Source of the DNA: CAVSUR01 sp963846005
GTDB taxonomy: Bacteria; Actinomycetota; Actinomycetes; Streptosporangiales; Streptosporangiaceae
Direction of reading: 5' to 3'
DNA length: 64,000 nucleotides
Assembly: GCA_963846005.1 (NCBI GenBank)
Contig: CAWJUH010000001.1
Location: 992,001-1,056,000, forward strand
Shown here: positions 51,279 to 59,631 of the stretch, piece by piece
Position numbering within the stretch: the first letter of the stretch is position 1
Layout: each line of letters opens with the position of its first letter
Translations under genes and position numbers: made by a program
The notes under the pieces: model-generated
The model's input: only the letters and a program-made list of their open reading frames with translations
Databases searched by the model: none
What the model was told of the DNA's origin: nothing

Positions 51279-52736
51279 ATGTTCGCCAGGCAGGCTAAGC
51301 GAGATGAGGAACGAGCATTGAGGCACGGTGACGGCCCGCCGCCATCGCCAGGCACCGGCGTATACCCCGGCTCGGAGCCGGGCCAGGGCCCCGGCGAGCA
51401 GGACGGCCGGCCGCAGCCATACGCCGGGCCGGAATACGGCCGGCCGGAGCACTTGACCGCCCCGCGCAAGCCCGGCTGGCGGGGCCGGCGGGCCCGGCGC
51501 AAGCAGATCAGGGCCGCCCGGCGCACGATCGTCGGCCGTCACCCGTTCCTGGCGGCATTCTGCGCCGTCATCCTGGTCCTCACCCCGGTGTGGGTGTCGC
51601 TGGGCCAGGCCCTGACCAACCCGGGCCTCGGCTCCTCGGCGGGTGCCCGCGGCGCCGAATGGCTGCGCACCCACGGCTTCAGCTCGGTGGTCAACTGGGC
51701 CGAGAATCAGTGGTACTCCCACCACCCGCCGCCGGTGGGCGGCAAGCCGGCCAGCTCCGCGATCCCCCAGCTCGGCTCGGGCGGATCGGGCTTCACCCGG
51801 ACCACCGTGGTGCACCTGCCGACGCCGAAGCGGATGACCTCCCCGGCCGGGCACCGGCTGCCCGGCGAGGGCGTCTGGCATCCTGCGGGCCGGCGGGTCG
51901 GCAAGGTCCCGGCGGTCTATGAGACCTGGGTCCGGCCGGACGCCGTGCACACCAGCCTGGTCATCGGCGTGGCCTGGATGGACACCAAGCTGCTGCGGGC
52001 CACCTTGTACTCGGGCAGCACGATCCCCGGCGGCGGGCCGTTCAAGCACTCCGCCCCGGTCCGCAAGAAGGCGGCCAAGAGCCTGGTCTCGGCGTTCAAC
52101 GCCGGCTTCCTGATGTCCAACGCCGACGGCGGCTACTACACCGACGGCCGCAAGTTCCTGCCGCTGCGCACCGGCGCCGCCTCGTTCGTGATCTACAAGA
52201 ACGGGGCGGCCAACATCGTCGCCTGGGGGCACGGCAAGAGGGCGACCCTCGGCCCGGACGTGGTGTCGGTCCGGCAGAACCTGGATCTGCTGGTCAAGGG
52301 CGGCCGTCCGGTCCCGGGCCTGAACCCCGACGACACCACGCAATGGGGCTTCACGCTCGGCAATGCGGTCTACGTGTGGCGCTCGGGCGTGGGCGTCACC
52401 CGCAACGGGGCGCTGGTGTACGCCGGCGGCCCCGGCCTGAACATCACCACGCTGGCCGACATCCTGGCCCGGGCCGGCGCGGTGCGGGCCATGGAGCTGG
52501 ACATCAACACCGACTGGGTGAACTACGCGACCTACCGCCCGCACGGCGCGCACGCGGCCGCGACGCCCGGCAACGGCAAGGACCTGCTGCCGGACATGTT
52601 CGGCGGCCCGGACCGGTATTTCGCCTCATGGTGGTCGCGCGACTTCATCACGATGTCGGCGAGGACCCCGCAGCGCATCGTCGTGCACCGCAGGAACAAC
52701 GCCGGGCGCCGGACGGCTACTCGGCCTTCAGGATGA
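51279..52736 (+). CDS. Secreted/anchored phosphodiester glycosidase (NAGPA domain)
   Basis: 485 aa. A cytoplasmic Pro/Gly-rich tail (~75 residues) and a basic stretch precede one transmembrane segment (FLAAFCAVILVLTPVWVSL, about 88-106). An extracellular NAGPA-like domain follows: AFNAGFLMSNADGGYYTDG, QWGFTLGNAVYVWRSGVGV, AMELDINTDWVNYATY. The family includes the enzyme that uncovers N-acetylglucosamine-1-phosphodiesters, suggesting action on surface polymers such as teichoic-type phosphodiesters. It overlaps the convergent FtsX-type gene by 20 bp. Confidence 0.82.
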   Translation: MFARQAKRDEERALRHGDGPPPSPGTGVYPGSEPGQGPGEQDGRPQPYAGPEYGRPEHLTAPRKPGWRGRRARRKQIRAARRTIVGRHPFLAAFCAVILVLTPVWVSLGQALTNPGLGSSAGARGAEWLRTHGFSSVVNWAENQWYSHHPPPVGGKPASSAIPQLGSGGSGFTRTTVVHLPTPKRMTSPAGHRLPGEGVWHPAGRRVGKVPAVYETWVRPDAVHTSLVIGVAWMDTKLLRATLYSGSTIPGGGPFKHSAPVRKKAAKSLVSAFNAGFLMSNADGGYYTDGRKFLPLRTGAASFVIYKNGAANIVAWGHGKRATLGPDVVSVRQNLDLLVKGGRPVPGLNPDDTTQWGFTLGNAVYVWRSGVGVTRNGALVYAGGPGLNITTLADILARAGAVRAMELDINTDWVNYATYRPHGAHAAATPGNGKDLLPDMFGGPDRYFASWWSRDFITMSARTPQRIVVHRRNNAGRRTATRPSG

Positions 52737-55197
52737 GGTCGGCCCGGGTCCGGGCTGCGATCGTCGCCGGCAGGGCCGCGAGCAGGTTGCCGCTGAGCAG
52801 CAGGACGGCGAGCCCGGCGGCCAGCAGCAGCAGTGGTACGACGCTCACCGGGACGACGCCGAGCGAGCCGGCGAAGCTGCGCCACGCGAACCGGCCGAGG
52901 GCGATGCCCAAGGGCAGGCCGGCCGCCGCCGCGATCATCAGCGTGACGGACGTCTGGCACGCCACGACCGACCGTATCTGGCGGCGCGTCATGCCCAGCG
53001 CTTTGAGCATGGCGAAGTCGTGGCGCCTGCGGCGGACCAGGCTGAGCACGGTCATGGCCAGCGACAGCACCGATGCGATGGCGAGGCCGGCCGCCAGGGC
53101 GACCGGCTGGCCGCCCAGCTGCTCCGCGTTGGACACCTCCGAGGCCAGTTGCGGCGGCAGCTCGTAGGTGCCGCCGGGAGTCCCGTCCGGATTGGCCGAG
53201 ACGATGCGGTGCGCCAGTGCCGCGCGCTGCCGCGCGGTCGTTCCCGGCCTGAGGTCAATCACCGCCATCGAGGGGAAGACCGACTGCGAAATGTCCGCCG
53301 ACCGCGGGCCGCCCGTCGCGCCGGCGGCCGCCAGCAGGGTGGCCTCCGGAAGCAGGGCGCCGCGCCCGAGGGAGACGTGGTCGGCTTCGGCGACGCCGAT
53401 CGACGGCAGCGTCACCGTGCCGGTAATCCTGACCCGGCGGGCATCAGGGGGGCTGCCGACCGTCACGGTATCCCCGACCTTCTTGCCGAGTTCGGCCAGC
53501 GTCGCTGCGCCCAGTTCTACCTGGTCAGTTCCTGACAGCGGCCGGCCGCTGGTGGTGGGCGGCACGACGTCCCCGGTGTGACGCCGGATCCCGGCGACCG
53601 GTATGACCCGGCCGTCCACGGCCAGCTGGGTGAAGGCCAGTTCCGACCATCCGGCGACGCCCGGCTGCCCGGCGACCAGGCGCTCCATGGTGCCGGGAAC
53701 GAAGCTGTTGTACCCGCCCTCGGCCTGGAAGAGCATGTTCCAGTTCCATCCGTACCGCGCCGGATGGCTGGTCAGGCTGGTCAGGCTGCTGCTGAACACC
53801 ACCGCGGCCACCATGGCGGTCACCGCCACGACAGAGCCGGCCAGCGTGCTCAGCACGGGTACGGACCGCTGGCCTGATCCGCTGACCACGGCATTGCGGA
53901 CGCCGATGACGACGGCCGGCGGCAGCCCGGCCAGCACCGGCCTGCTGGCTGCGGGTATCCGGCCCGGCGAGGCGGCCCGGCGAGTCGATCGCCATGCCAC
54001 CACGACCAGCACGCCCAGCACGAGCCCGAAGATCGCCGGCAGCCCGGCGCCCAGGACGAGGGGATCAGCGTGCACTCCGATGGCCGGATCGTAGTGACGC
54101 ACCGGGCCGGCCGGCGCCAGCGGAGACAGCGCGATGGCGCCGGCTCCGGCCACCCCCGTGATCCCCGCGACCGGGATGACCCCGGCCAGGCCGGTCGCGA
54201 GGATCTCCTGGCGCCGGCTCGCCCCGAGGGCCCGGAGCGTGCCCGCATCGGGCGCATCCCTGCTGGCCAGCTGGAAAAGCCCCTGGATGACGAGCGCCAG
54301 CATGGCAGCCGCGGCGATCAGGCCGAAGATGGTGAGCGCGACCGCCTCGGGCCTGATGGCCTGCTGAACGTGATCACGGACCAGGTCGAGGCGCTGCAGA
54401 TCGAAGGCCAGGCCGCGGTCGTGCCCTCCGGTCGCCCGGTTGCTCTCCCGCTGCAGGCTCGCGGCCAGCGCGGCGAGGCGCCGCTGCAGGTCAGCGATCC
54501 CGGCGGCGCCGTGCTCCAGGCGCAGCCCGACCCAGCCATAGCCGGAATACCCGGCGAGCACCTGGCGCGTCGCGCCCGGCGGCAGGATAGCCGCCTCGCC
54601 CTGGTCGGCCTGGTCAACAAGAACCGGCGGCGTCTCCCCGATGGCCGCGACCGTATAGGACCGGAGCCGCTGCCTGGTGGTGCCTCCTGGCCCGTGAGAC
54701 AGGAAATCGTAGGTCACCCGGCCGCCCACGCCCACGCCGAACAGCCGGGCGATCCGGGGGGCCAGCACGATGTCCGTGGCCGAGCCCGGCGACGGGAGCT
54801 TGCCCGCGACCGGAACGACCCGGTCCTGGCGGAAGTACTCTCCGTCGACGCTGCCAGTCAGGTCATTGGTCAGGAACGCGTCATCGGGATGCCCGTGCAC
54901 CACGGGCAGCGCGCTCAGGCCCACGAACGCGGCGTGCGACGTGACGCCGGGCAGCGCCGAGATCAGCGAGAAGGGCAGCATGAACGGCAGCCCGGGCAGC
55001 GCCCCGGGGATATTGACCTGGACGTCACTGGCATGGGCCGACCGCAGGTAACGGCCGTAGGCGCTCGCCGTGCGCCGCGCGCCGGCCAGGGCACCGAGAG
55101 CGACCGCCCCCAGCAGGCCGCCCACCAGGCTCAGCACCACCGCCTGGCGCCACGACCGGCGCAGCACCGACCGCCAGCACACCATGGCCAGGCTCAC
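52717..55197 (-). CDS. FtsX-type ABC transporter permease (MacB-like), orphan
   Basis: About 826 aa. N-terminal helix (QAVVLSLVGGLLGAVALGALAGARRTASAY), a large extracellular domain, and three helices around 300-420 including ASRRQEILATGLAGVIPVAG. A second extracellular domain and a C-terminal triple of helices follow (RRHDFAMLKALGMTRRQIRSVVACQ, typical FtsX fold). This is the duplicated, 8-10 TM form found with LolD-type ATPases. No ATPase gene lies on either side, so its partner must be elsewhere. GTG at 55197 has GGAA 8-9 nt upstream; Met at 55185 is an alternative. Confidence 0.82.
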   Translation of the reverse strand: MSLAMVCWRSVLRRSWRQAVVLSLVGGLLGAVALGALAGARRTASAYGRYLRSAHASDVQVNIPGALPGLPFMLPFSLISALPGVTSHAAFVGLSALPVVHGHPDDAFLTNDLTGSVDGEYFRQDRVVPVAGKLPSPGSATDIVLAPRIARLFGVGVGGRVTYDFLSHGPGGTTRQRLRSYTVAAIGETPPVLVDQADQGEAAILPPGATRQVLAGYSGYGWVGLRLEHGAAGIADLQRRLAALAASLQRESNRATGGHDRGLAFDLQRLDLVRDHVQQAIRPEAVALTIFGLIAAAAMLALVIQGLFQLASRDAPDAGTLRALGASRRQEILATGLAGVIPVAGITGVAGAGAIALSPLAPAGPVRHYDPAIGVHADPLVLGAGLPAIFGLVLGVLVVVAWRSTRRAASPGRIPAASRPVLAGLPPAVVIGVRNAVVSGSGQRSVPVLSTLAGSVVAVTAMVAAVVFSSSLTSLTSHPARYGWNWNMLFQAEGGYNSFVPGTMERLVAGQPGVAGWSELAFTQLAVDGRVIPVAGIRRHTGDVVPPTTSGRPLSGTDQVELGAATLAELGKKVGDTVTVGSPPDARRVRITGTVTLPSIGVAEADHVSLGRGALLPEATLLAAAGATGGPRSADISQSVFPSMAVIDLRPGTTARQRAALAHRIVSANPDGTPGGTYELPPQLASEVSNAEQLGGQPVALAAGLAIASVLSLAMTVLSLVRRRRHDFAMLKALGMTRRQIRSVVACQTSVTLMIAAAAGLPLGIALGRFAWRSFAGSLGVVPVSVVPLLLLAAGLAVLLLSGNLLAALPATIAARTRADLILKAE

Positions 55198-55380
55198 GGC
55201 GAGAGTTCCAGCGGAGCAGGCACGGCCTTTCCCCCCATGACCACGATTGTCCCGGCCATGCGCCCCCGGTGCAGGAGGGCCGGCACGACCGGGCATGACA
55301 AGCTAGCACCACCGCGGCGGGCCGCCCGCGGTACCGGCGCGCCGGGCCGGATTGACAGGCCGGAGGGATGGCCCGGATAA

Positions 55381-55402
55381 TTACCGAACGTTCGTTTGGT
55401 AA
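55381..55402. promoter_or_regulatory. Putative PaaR (TetR) operator upstream of paaA
   Basis: 22-bp palindrome TTACCGAACG-TT-CGTTTGGTAA with one mismatch, 12 bp before the paaA GTG and partly next to its ribosome site. It shares ACCGAACGTTCG with the paaZ-paaG site. Confidence 0.7.
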
Positions 55403-55413
55403 TAGGAGGCCGC

Positions 55414-56454
55414 GTGTACGGCAGCGACGAAACGGCAGCCGGGCCCGGTGACACCGGCGCGCCCGGTGACACCAGCGGAGCCGGTGACACCAGCGGAGCC
55501 GGTGCCGCCAGCGGAGCCGGTGCCGCCGATTTCGAGGCGCTGCTGGCCGGCGACCAGCGGATCGAGCCGCGGGACTGGATGCCCGAGGGCTACCGCAAGA
55601 CGCTGATCCGCCAGATCGCCCAGCACGCCCATTCCGAGATCATCGGGATGCAGCCGGAGGGCAACTGGCTGACCCGGGCGCCGAGCCTGCGGCGCAAGTG
55701 CATCCTGCTGGCCAAGGTGCAGGACGAGGCCGGCCACGGCCTGTACCTGTACTCCGCCGCCGAGACCCTGGGCGCGGACCGCGACGAGCTAATCGACATG
55801 CTGCACAGCGGGCGGCAAAAGTACTCGAGCATCTTCAACTATCCCACGCTGACCTGGGCCGACGTCGGGGCGATCGGCTGGCTGGTGGACGGCGCGGCGA
55901 TCATGAACCAGGTGCCGCTGTGCCGCTGCTCCTACGGCCCGTACGCCCGGGCCATGGTGCGCATCTGCAAGGAGGAGTCGTTCCACCAGCGGCAGGGCTT
56001 CGAGATCCTCTACACGCTGTCCCGCGGGACTGACGCCCAGCACGCGATGGCGCAGGACGCGGTGAACCGGTACTGGTGGCCGTCGCTGATGATGTTCGGC
56101 CCGCCGGACGAGGCATCGCCGCACTCGGCCCAGTCGGCCGCCTGGGGCATCAAGCGGTTCAGCAACGACGAGCTGCGCCAGCGGTTCGTGGACATGACCG
56201 TGCCGCAGGCCGAGGTGCTCGGGCTCACGCTGCCTGACCCGCAGCTGCGCTTCGACGACGAGCGCGGGCACTACGACTTCGGGCCGATCGACTGGGACGA
56301 GCTGGCCCGGGTCATCCGGGGGGACGGCCCGTGCAACGCCGAGCGGGTGGCGCGGCGGCGGCGGGCGCACGACGAGGGCGCCTGGGTGCGCGAGGCAGCG
56401 GCGGCGTACGCGGCCAGGCACGACCGGCCGGACCTGGCCCGGGCCGCGGGATGA
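55414..56454 (+). CDS. paaA: Phenylacetyl-CoA epoxidase subunit PaaA (catalytic)
   Basis: 346 aa. Ring 1,2-epoxidation of phenylacetyl-CoA by a di-iron centre. Ligand motifs: Glu75 (AHSEIIGM), Glu105-x-x-His108 (DEAGHGLYLY), Asp159 and Glu188-x-x-His191 (EESFHQRQG). The first ~38 residues are a Gly/Ala/Thr repeat tail (GDTSGAG, 18-bp DNA repeats) not present in typical PaaA. GTG at 55414 with AGGAGG 4 nt upstream; the GTG at 55396 is within the operator and rejected. The TGA overlaps the paaB ATG. Confidence 0.94.
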   Translation: MYGSDETAAGPGDTGAPGDTSGAGDTSGAGAASGAGAADFEALLAGDQRIEPRDWMPEGYRKTLIRQIAQHAHSEIIGMQPEGNWLTRAPSLRRKCILLAKVQDEAGHGLYLYSAAETLGADRDELIDMLHSGRQKYSSIFNYPTLTWADVGAIGWLVDGAAIMNQVPLCRCSYGPYARAMVRICKEESFHQRQGFEILYTLSRGTDAQHAMAQDAVNRYWWPSLMMFGPPDEASPHSAQSAAWGIKRFSNDELRQRFVDMTVPQAEVLGLTLPDPQLRFDDERGHYDFGPIDWDELARVIRGDGPCNAERVARRRRAHDEGAWVREAAAAYAARHDRPDLARAAG

Positions 56455-56783
56455 GCGAGCAGCCGCCGGAGCCGGCGGTACAGCAGGCGGCGGGCCAGCC
56501 GCGGCGCGGCTGGCCGCTGTGGGAGGTGTTCGTGCGCGCCCGGCGCGGCCTGTCGCACCAGCATGTCGGCAGCCTGCAGGCGCCGGATGCGGCGATGGCG
56601 CTGCGCAACGCCCGGGACGTCTACACCCGGCGCGGCGAGGGCGTGTCGATCTGGGTGGTGCCGTCGGCGGCGATCAGCGCAACCAGCCCGGAGGAGAAGG
56701 ACCCGTTCTTCGACCCGGCCCTGGACAAGGCCTACCGCCATCCCACCTTCTACGACGTGCCGGAGGGAGCCAGGCACCTGTGA
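56451..56783 (+). CDS. paaB: Phenylacetyl-CoA epoxidase subunit PaaB
   Basis: 110 aa small subunit that bridges PaaA-PaaC heterodimers. Signatures: WPLWEVFVRARRGLSHQHVGSLQAPD and ALRNARDVYTRRGEGVSIWVVPS, ending YRHPTFYDVPEG. Start overlaps paaA (ATGA), end overlaps paaC (GTGA). Confidence 0.94.
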   Translation: MSEQPPEPAVQQAAGQPRRGWPLWEVFVRARRGLSHQHVGSLQAPDAAMALRNARDVYTRRGEGVSIWVVPSAAISATSPEEKDPFFDPALDKAYRHPTFYDVPEGARHL

Positions 56784-57541
56784 CCGCCTCCGCCGTCACT
56801 CCCCCGCTGGCGCGCTACGCCCTGGGCCTCGGCGACGACGCGCTGGTGCTCAGCCAGCGGCTGACCGAGTGGATCGCGAACGCGCCGCAGATCGAGGAGG
56901 ACGTGGCGCTGGCCAACATCGCGCTGGACCTGCTCGGCCAGGCCCGGGTGCTGCTGGCCTACGCCGGCCAGGCGGAGGGACGCGGCCGGGACGAGGACGA
57001 CCTGGCCTACCTGCGGGACGAGCGCGAGTTCAGCAACGTGCAGCTGGCCGAGATCCCGAACGGGGACTTCGCGGTGACCATGGCCCGGCTGCTGGTGTTC
57101 GCGGCCTACCAGCACGAGCTGTACACCGCGCTGCTGGGCTCCGCCGACGCCACCCTGGCCGGGCTGGCGGGCAAGGCGGTCAAGGAGGTCAGCTACCACC
57201 GCGACCACGCGGCCCAGTGGGTGCTGCGGCTCGGCGACGGCACGCCAGAATCGCACCGGCGGATGCAGGCCGGGCTGGCGGCGGTCTGGCCGTACACGGC
57301 CGAGCTGTTCGACCCGGGCGAGCCGGCGTCGCTGCTGCTCGGCGTGGCCGCCGACCCGGCGGCGCTGGCGGCCGGCTGGCACCGCCACGTCGGCGGGGTG
57401 CTGGCGCAGGCGGCACTGGCCGAGCCCGAGCCGGGCTGGCGGTCACGAGGCGGACGTCAGGGGCTGCACACCGAGCACCTGGGGCACCTGCTGGCGGAGA
57501 TGCAGCACCTGCACCGCTCGCACCCGGGAGCGACGTGGTGA
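56780..57541 (+). CDS. paaC: Phenylacetyl-CoA epoxidase subunit PaaC (structural)
   Basis: 253 aa, ferritin-fold partner of PaaA without a functional di-iron site. Signatures: YALGLGDDALVLSQRLTEW, IALDLLGQARVLLAYAG, and the late HTEHLGHLLAEMQHLHRSHPGA. GTG start overlapping the paaB stop. The stop TGA overlaps the paaD GTG. Confidence 0.93.
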   Translation: MTASAVTPPLARYALGLGDDALVLSQRLTEWIANAPQIEEDVALANIALDLLGQARVLLAYAGQAEGRGRDEDDLAYLRDEREFSNVQLAEIPNGDFAVTMARLLVFAAYQHELYTALLGSADATLAGLAGKAVKEVSYHRDHAAQWVLRLGDGTPESHRRMQAGLAAVWPYTAELFDPGEPASLLLGVAADPAALAAGWHRHVGGVLAQAALAEPEPGWRSRGGRQGLHTEHLGHLLAEMQHLHRSHPGATW

Positions 57542-58026
57542 GCGGGCCGGGGCTGGCCGAGCTGCGGGCGGCGGCCGGGGCCGTCCCCGATCCGGAGATC
57601 CCGGTGCTGACCCTGGCTGATCTCGGGGTGATCCGGGACGTGCGGCTGGCGGCCGACGGCACCGCGGAGGCCGACATCACCCCGACCTACACCGGCTGCC
57701 CGGCGACCGAGGTCATCGAGTCGGCGGTGGCGGCCGCGCTGGAGACGGCGGGCGCCCGGTGCGCGGTGGTGCACCGGGTCTGGTCGCCGGCCTGGACGAC
57801 GGACTGGATCAGCGAGGCCGGGCGGCGCAAGCTGCGCGAGTTCGGCATCGCCCCGCCCGGGCCGGCCGGGGCGAGCGGGCCGGCCGTGCTGGCGCTGACC
57901 GCGCGCTGCCCGCGCTGCGGCTCGGCGCGCACCCGGGAGGTCAGCCGGTTCGGCTCGACCCCGTGCAAGGCGCTGTGGGCCTGCGGCTCATGCGGCGAGC
58001 CGTTCGACTCCTTCAAGGCGATCTGA
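57538..58026 (+). CDS. paaD: PaaD, DUF59 maturation protein with zinc-ribbon end
   Basis: 162 aa. N-terminal DUF59 domain (VPDPEIPVLTLADLGVIRDV, then TPTYTGCPATEVIE with the conserved Cys) and a C-terminal four-Cys zinc ribbon (CPRCGS... CKALWACGSCGEPF). PaaD is thought to help assemble or maintain the Fe-S or metal centre of the epoxidase. GTG start overlaps paaC; its TGA overlaps the paaE ATG by one base. Confidence 0.92.
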   Translation: MSGPGLAELRAAAGAVPDPEIPVLTLADLGVIRDVRLAADGTAEADITPTYTGCPATEVIESAVAAALETAGARCAVVHRVWSPAWTTDWISEAGRRKLREFGIAPPGPAGASGPAVLALTARCPRCGSARTREVSRFGSTPCKALWACGSCGEPFDSFKAI

Positions 58027-59123
58027 TGGCCGGCCCCGCGGCGCCGGCGGCCGGCCGGCGGCACTCGGTCTTCCATCCGCTGCGGGTGGCGGCGATCGAG
58101 CGGCTCACCGACGACGCGGTGGCGCTCACCTTCGATGTCCCGCCCCGGCTGCGGGAGGCGTTCTCCTACCGGGCCGGCCAGCACGTGTCGGTGCGGGCGC
58201 CGCAGCTGCGCGACGGGGCGCGGCGCAACTACTCGATCTGCGCTCCGGCCACCTCCGGGGTGCTGCGCATCGGGGTCAAGCGGATCCCCGGCGGGGTGTT
58301 CTCCACCTTCGCGGCCGAGCAGCTGCGCCCCGGCGACGTGCTGGACGTGATGACCCCGACCGGCAGCTTCACCGTCGAGCTGGACCCGGGCCGGGCCTGG
58401 TGCTACGCCGCGATCGCGGCCGGGTCGGGGATCACCCCGGTGCTGTCCATCCTCGCCACCGCGCTGGAGGTCGAGCCGGCCAGCAGCGCGGTGCTGATCT
58501 ACGTCAACCGCACCACGCACAGCATCATGTTCGCCGAGGAGCTCGAGGACCTGAAGAACCGCTACCCGGAACGGCTCCAGCTCGTGCACGTGCTGGATGA
58601 GGAGCCGCTGGACACCGAGATCGTGTCCGGGCGGCTGGACGCGCAGCGGCTGGGCCGGATCCTGGACGCGCTGGTGCCCGCGGACGTCGACGACTGGTTC
58701 TTGTGCGGGCCGCTGCCGATGACCGACGCGGCCCGCGAGGTGCTGATCGGCCGCGGCACCGGTCCCGGGCGGATCCACCGCGAGCTGTTCTTCGTCGGGC
58801 CTCCGCCCGCGCCGGCGCCGCGCCCGGCCGGCCAGCCCGCCGCGGGGTCGGCGGTCACGATCGTGCTGGACGGCCGGTCGCAGACGTTCACGCTGCCGCC
58901 GGACGGCGAGCCGATCCTGGAGGCGGCGCTGCGGGTCCGCTCGGACGCGCCGTTTGCCTGCAAGAACGGGGTGTGCGGCACCTGCCGGGCGAAGCTGACC
59001 GGCGGCGAGGTCCGGCTGGATGCGAACTACGCGCTGGAGCCGGGCGAGCTGGCCGCGGGGTTCGTGCTCACCTGCCAGGCTCATCCCGTCACCGATCACG
59101 TCACCGTCGACTACGACCAGTAG
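58026..59123 (+). CDS. paaE: Phenylacetyl-CoA epoxidase reductase PaaE
   Basis: 365 aa. Order is FAD domain (ARRNYSICAP), NAD(P) domain (GSGITPVLSIL, WFLCGPLPM) and C-terminal plant-type ferredoxin with Cys312, Cys317, Cys320 (FACKNGVCGTCRAKL) and a fourth Cys in VLTCQAH. It delivers electrons to PaaABC. This domain order is the reverse of the MimB reductase in the same window. Ends the paaABCDE operon. Confidence 0.94.
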   Translation: MAGPAAPAAGRRHSVFHPLRVAAIERLTDDAVALTFDVPPRLREAFSYRAGQHVSVRAPQLRDGARRNYSICAPATSGVLRIGVKRIPGGVFSTFAAEQLRPGDVLDVMTPTGSFTVELDPGRAWCYAAIAAGSGITPVLSILATALEVEPASSAVLIYVNRTTHSIMFAEELEDLKNRYPERLQLVHVLDEEPLDTEIVSGRLDAQRLGRILDALVPADVDDWFLCGPLPMTDAAREVLIGRGTGPGRIHRELFFVGPPPAPAPRPAGQPAAGSAVTIVLDGRSQTFTLPPDGEPILEAALRVRSDAPFACKNGVCGTCRAKLTGGEVRLDANYALEPGELAAGFVLTCQAHPVTDHVTVDYDQ

Positions 59124-59145
59124 AGCGCCAGGGAGGCAGCCGGGC

Positions 59146-59631
59146 ATGGCAGCGGCGCGCGGGCAGTGGGAGCCGGAGCCGCCCTTCGGGGTCCGCCAGC
59201 TCACCATCGAGGACGGGCTGGAGCTGGCCATGGCCCCGCAGCCGGCCGCCTGGCAGGTGTACGACGCGCTGCAGCCGTTCCCGCCGGACGAGGGCTACCG
59301 GGCCATCGCCGACGCCCGCGGCCGGCTGGTCGGCTACTGCTGCCTGGGCGAGGCGGCGCGGGTGGCGGGCGCCCAAGCCAGCCCGGCGATCCTGGACGTG
59401 GCCATCGGCATCCGCCCGGACCTGGCCGGCCGCGGCTGGGCCGGCCAGCTGGGCCGGGCCGCGGTCGGCTACGCCACGTCGGTGGCGGGCGGGCGGCGGC
59501 TGCGCACGATGGTCGCCGACTGGAACGCCGGCGGGCTGCGGGCGGCCGGGCAGTCCGGGTTCACCCCGGCCGGCGAGGCCAGCTTCGACCGGCAGCGTTA
59601 CCTCGTGCTGGAGCAGCCGCCGCCGGGCTAG
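59146..59631 (+). CDS. GNAT-family acetyltransferase
   Basis: 161 aa. GNAT fold with acetyl-CoA-binding segment RPDLAGRGWAGQLGRAAVGYA and the C-terminal NAGGLRAAGQSGFTPAG. 22 bp after paaE with GGGAGG upstream, so probably read through from the paa operon; its substrate is unknown and it is not a usual paa gene. Its end overlaps the convergent paaZ stop by 4 bp. Confidence 0.82.
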   Translation: MAAARGQWEPEPPFGVRQLTIEDGLELAMAPQPAAWQVYDALQPFPPDEGYRAIADARGRLVGYCCLGEAARVAGAQASPAILDVAIGIRPDLAGRGWAGQLGRAAVGYATSVAGGRRLRTMVADWNAGGLRAAGQSGFTPAGEASFDRQRYLVLEQPPPG

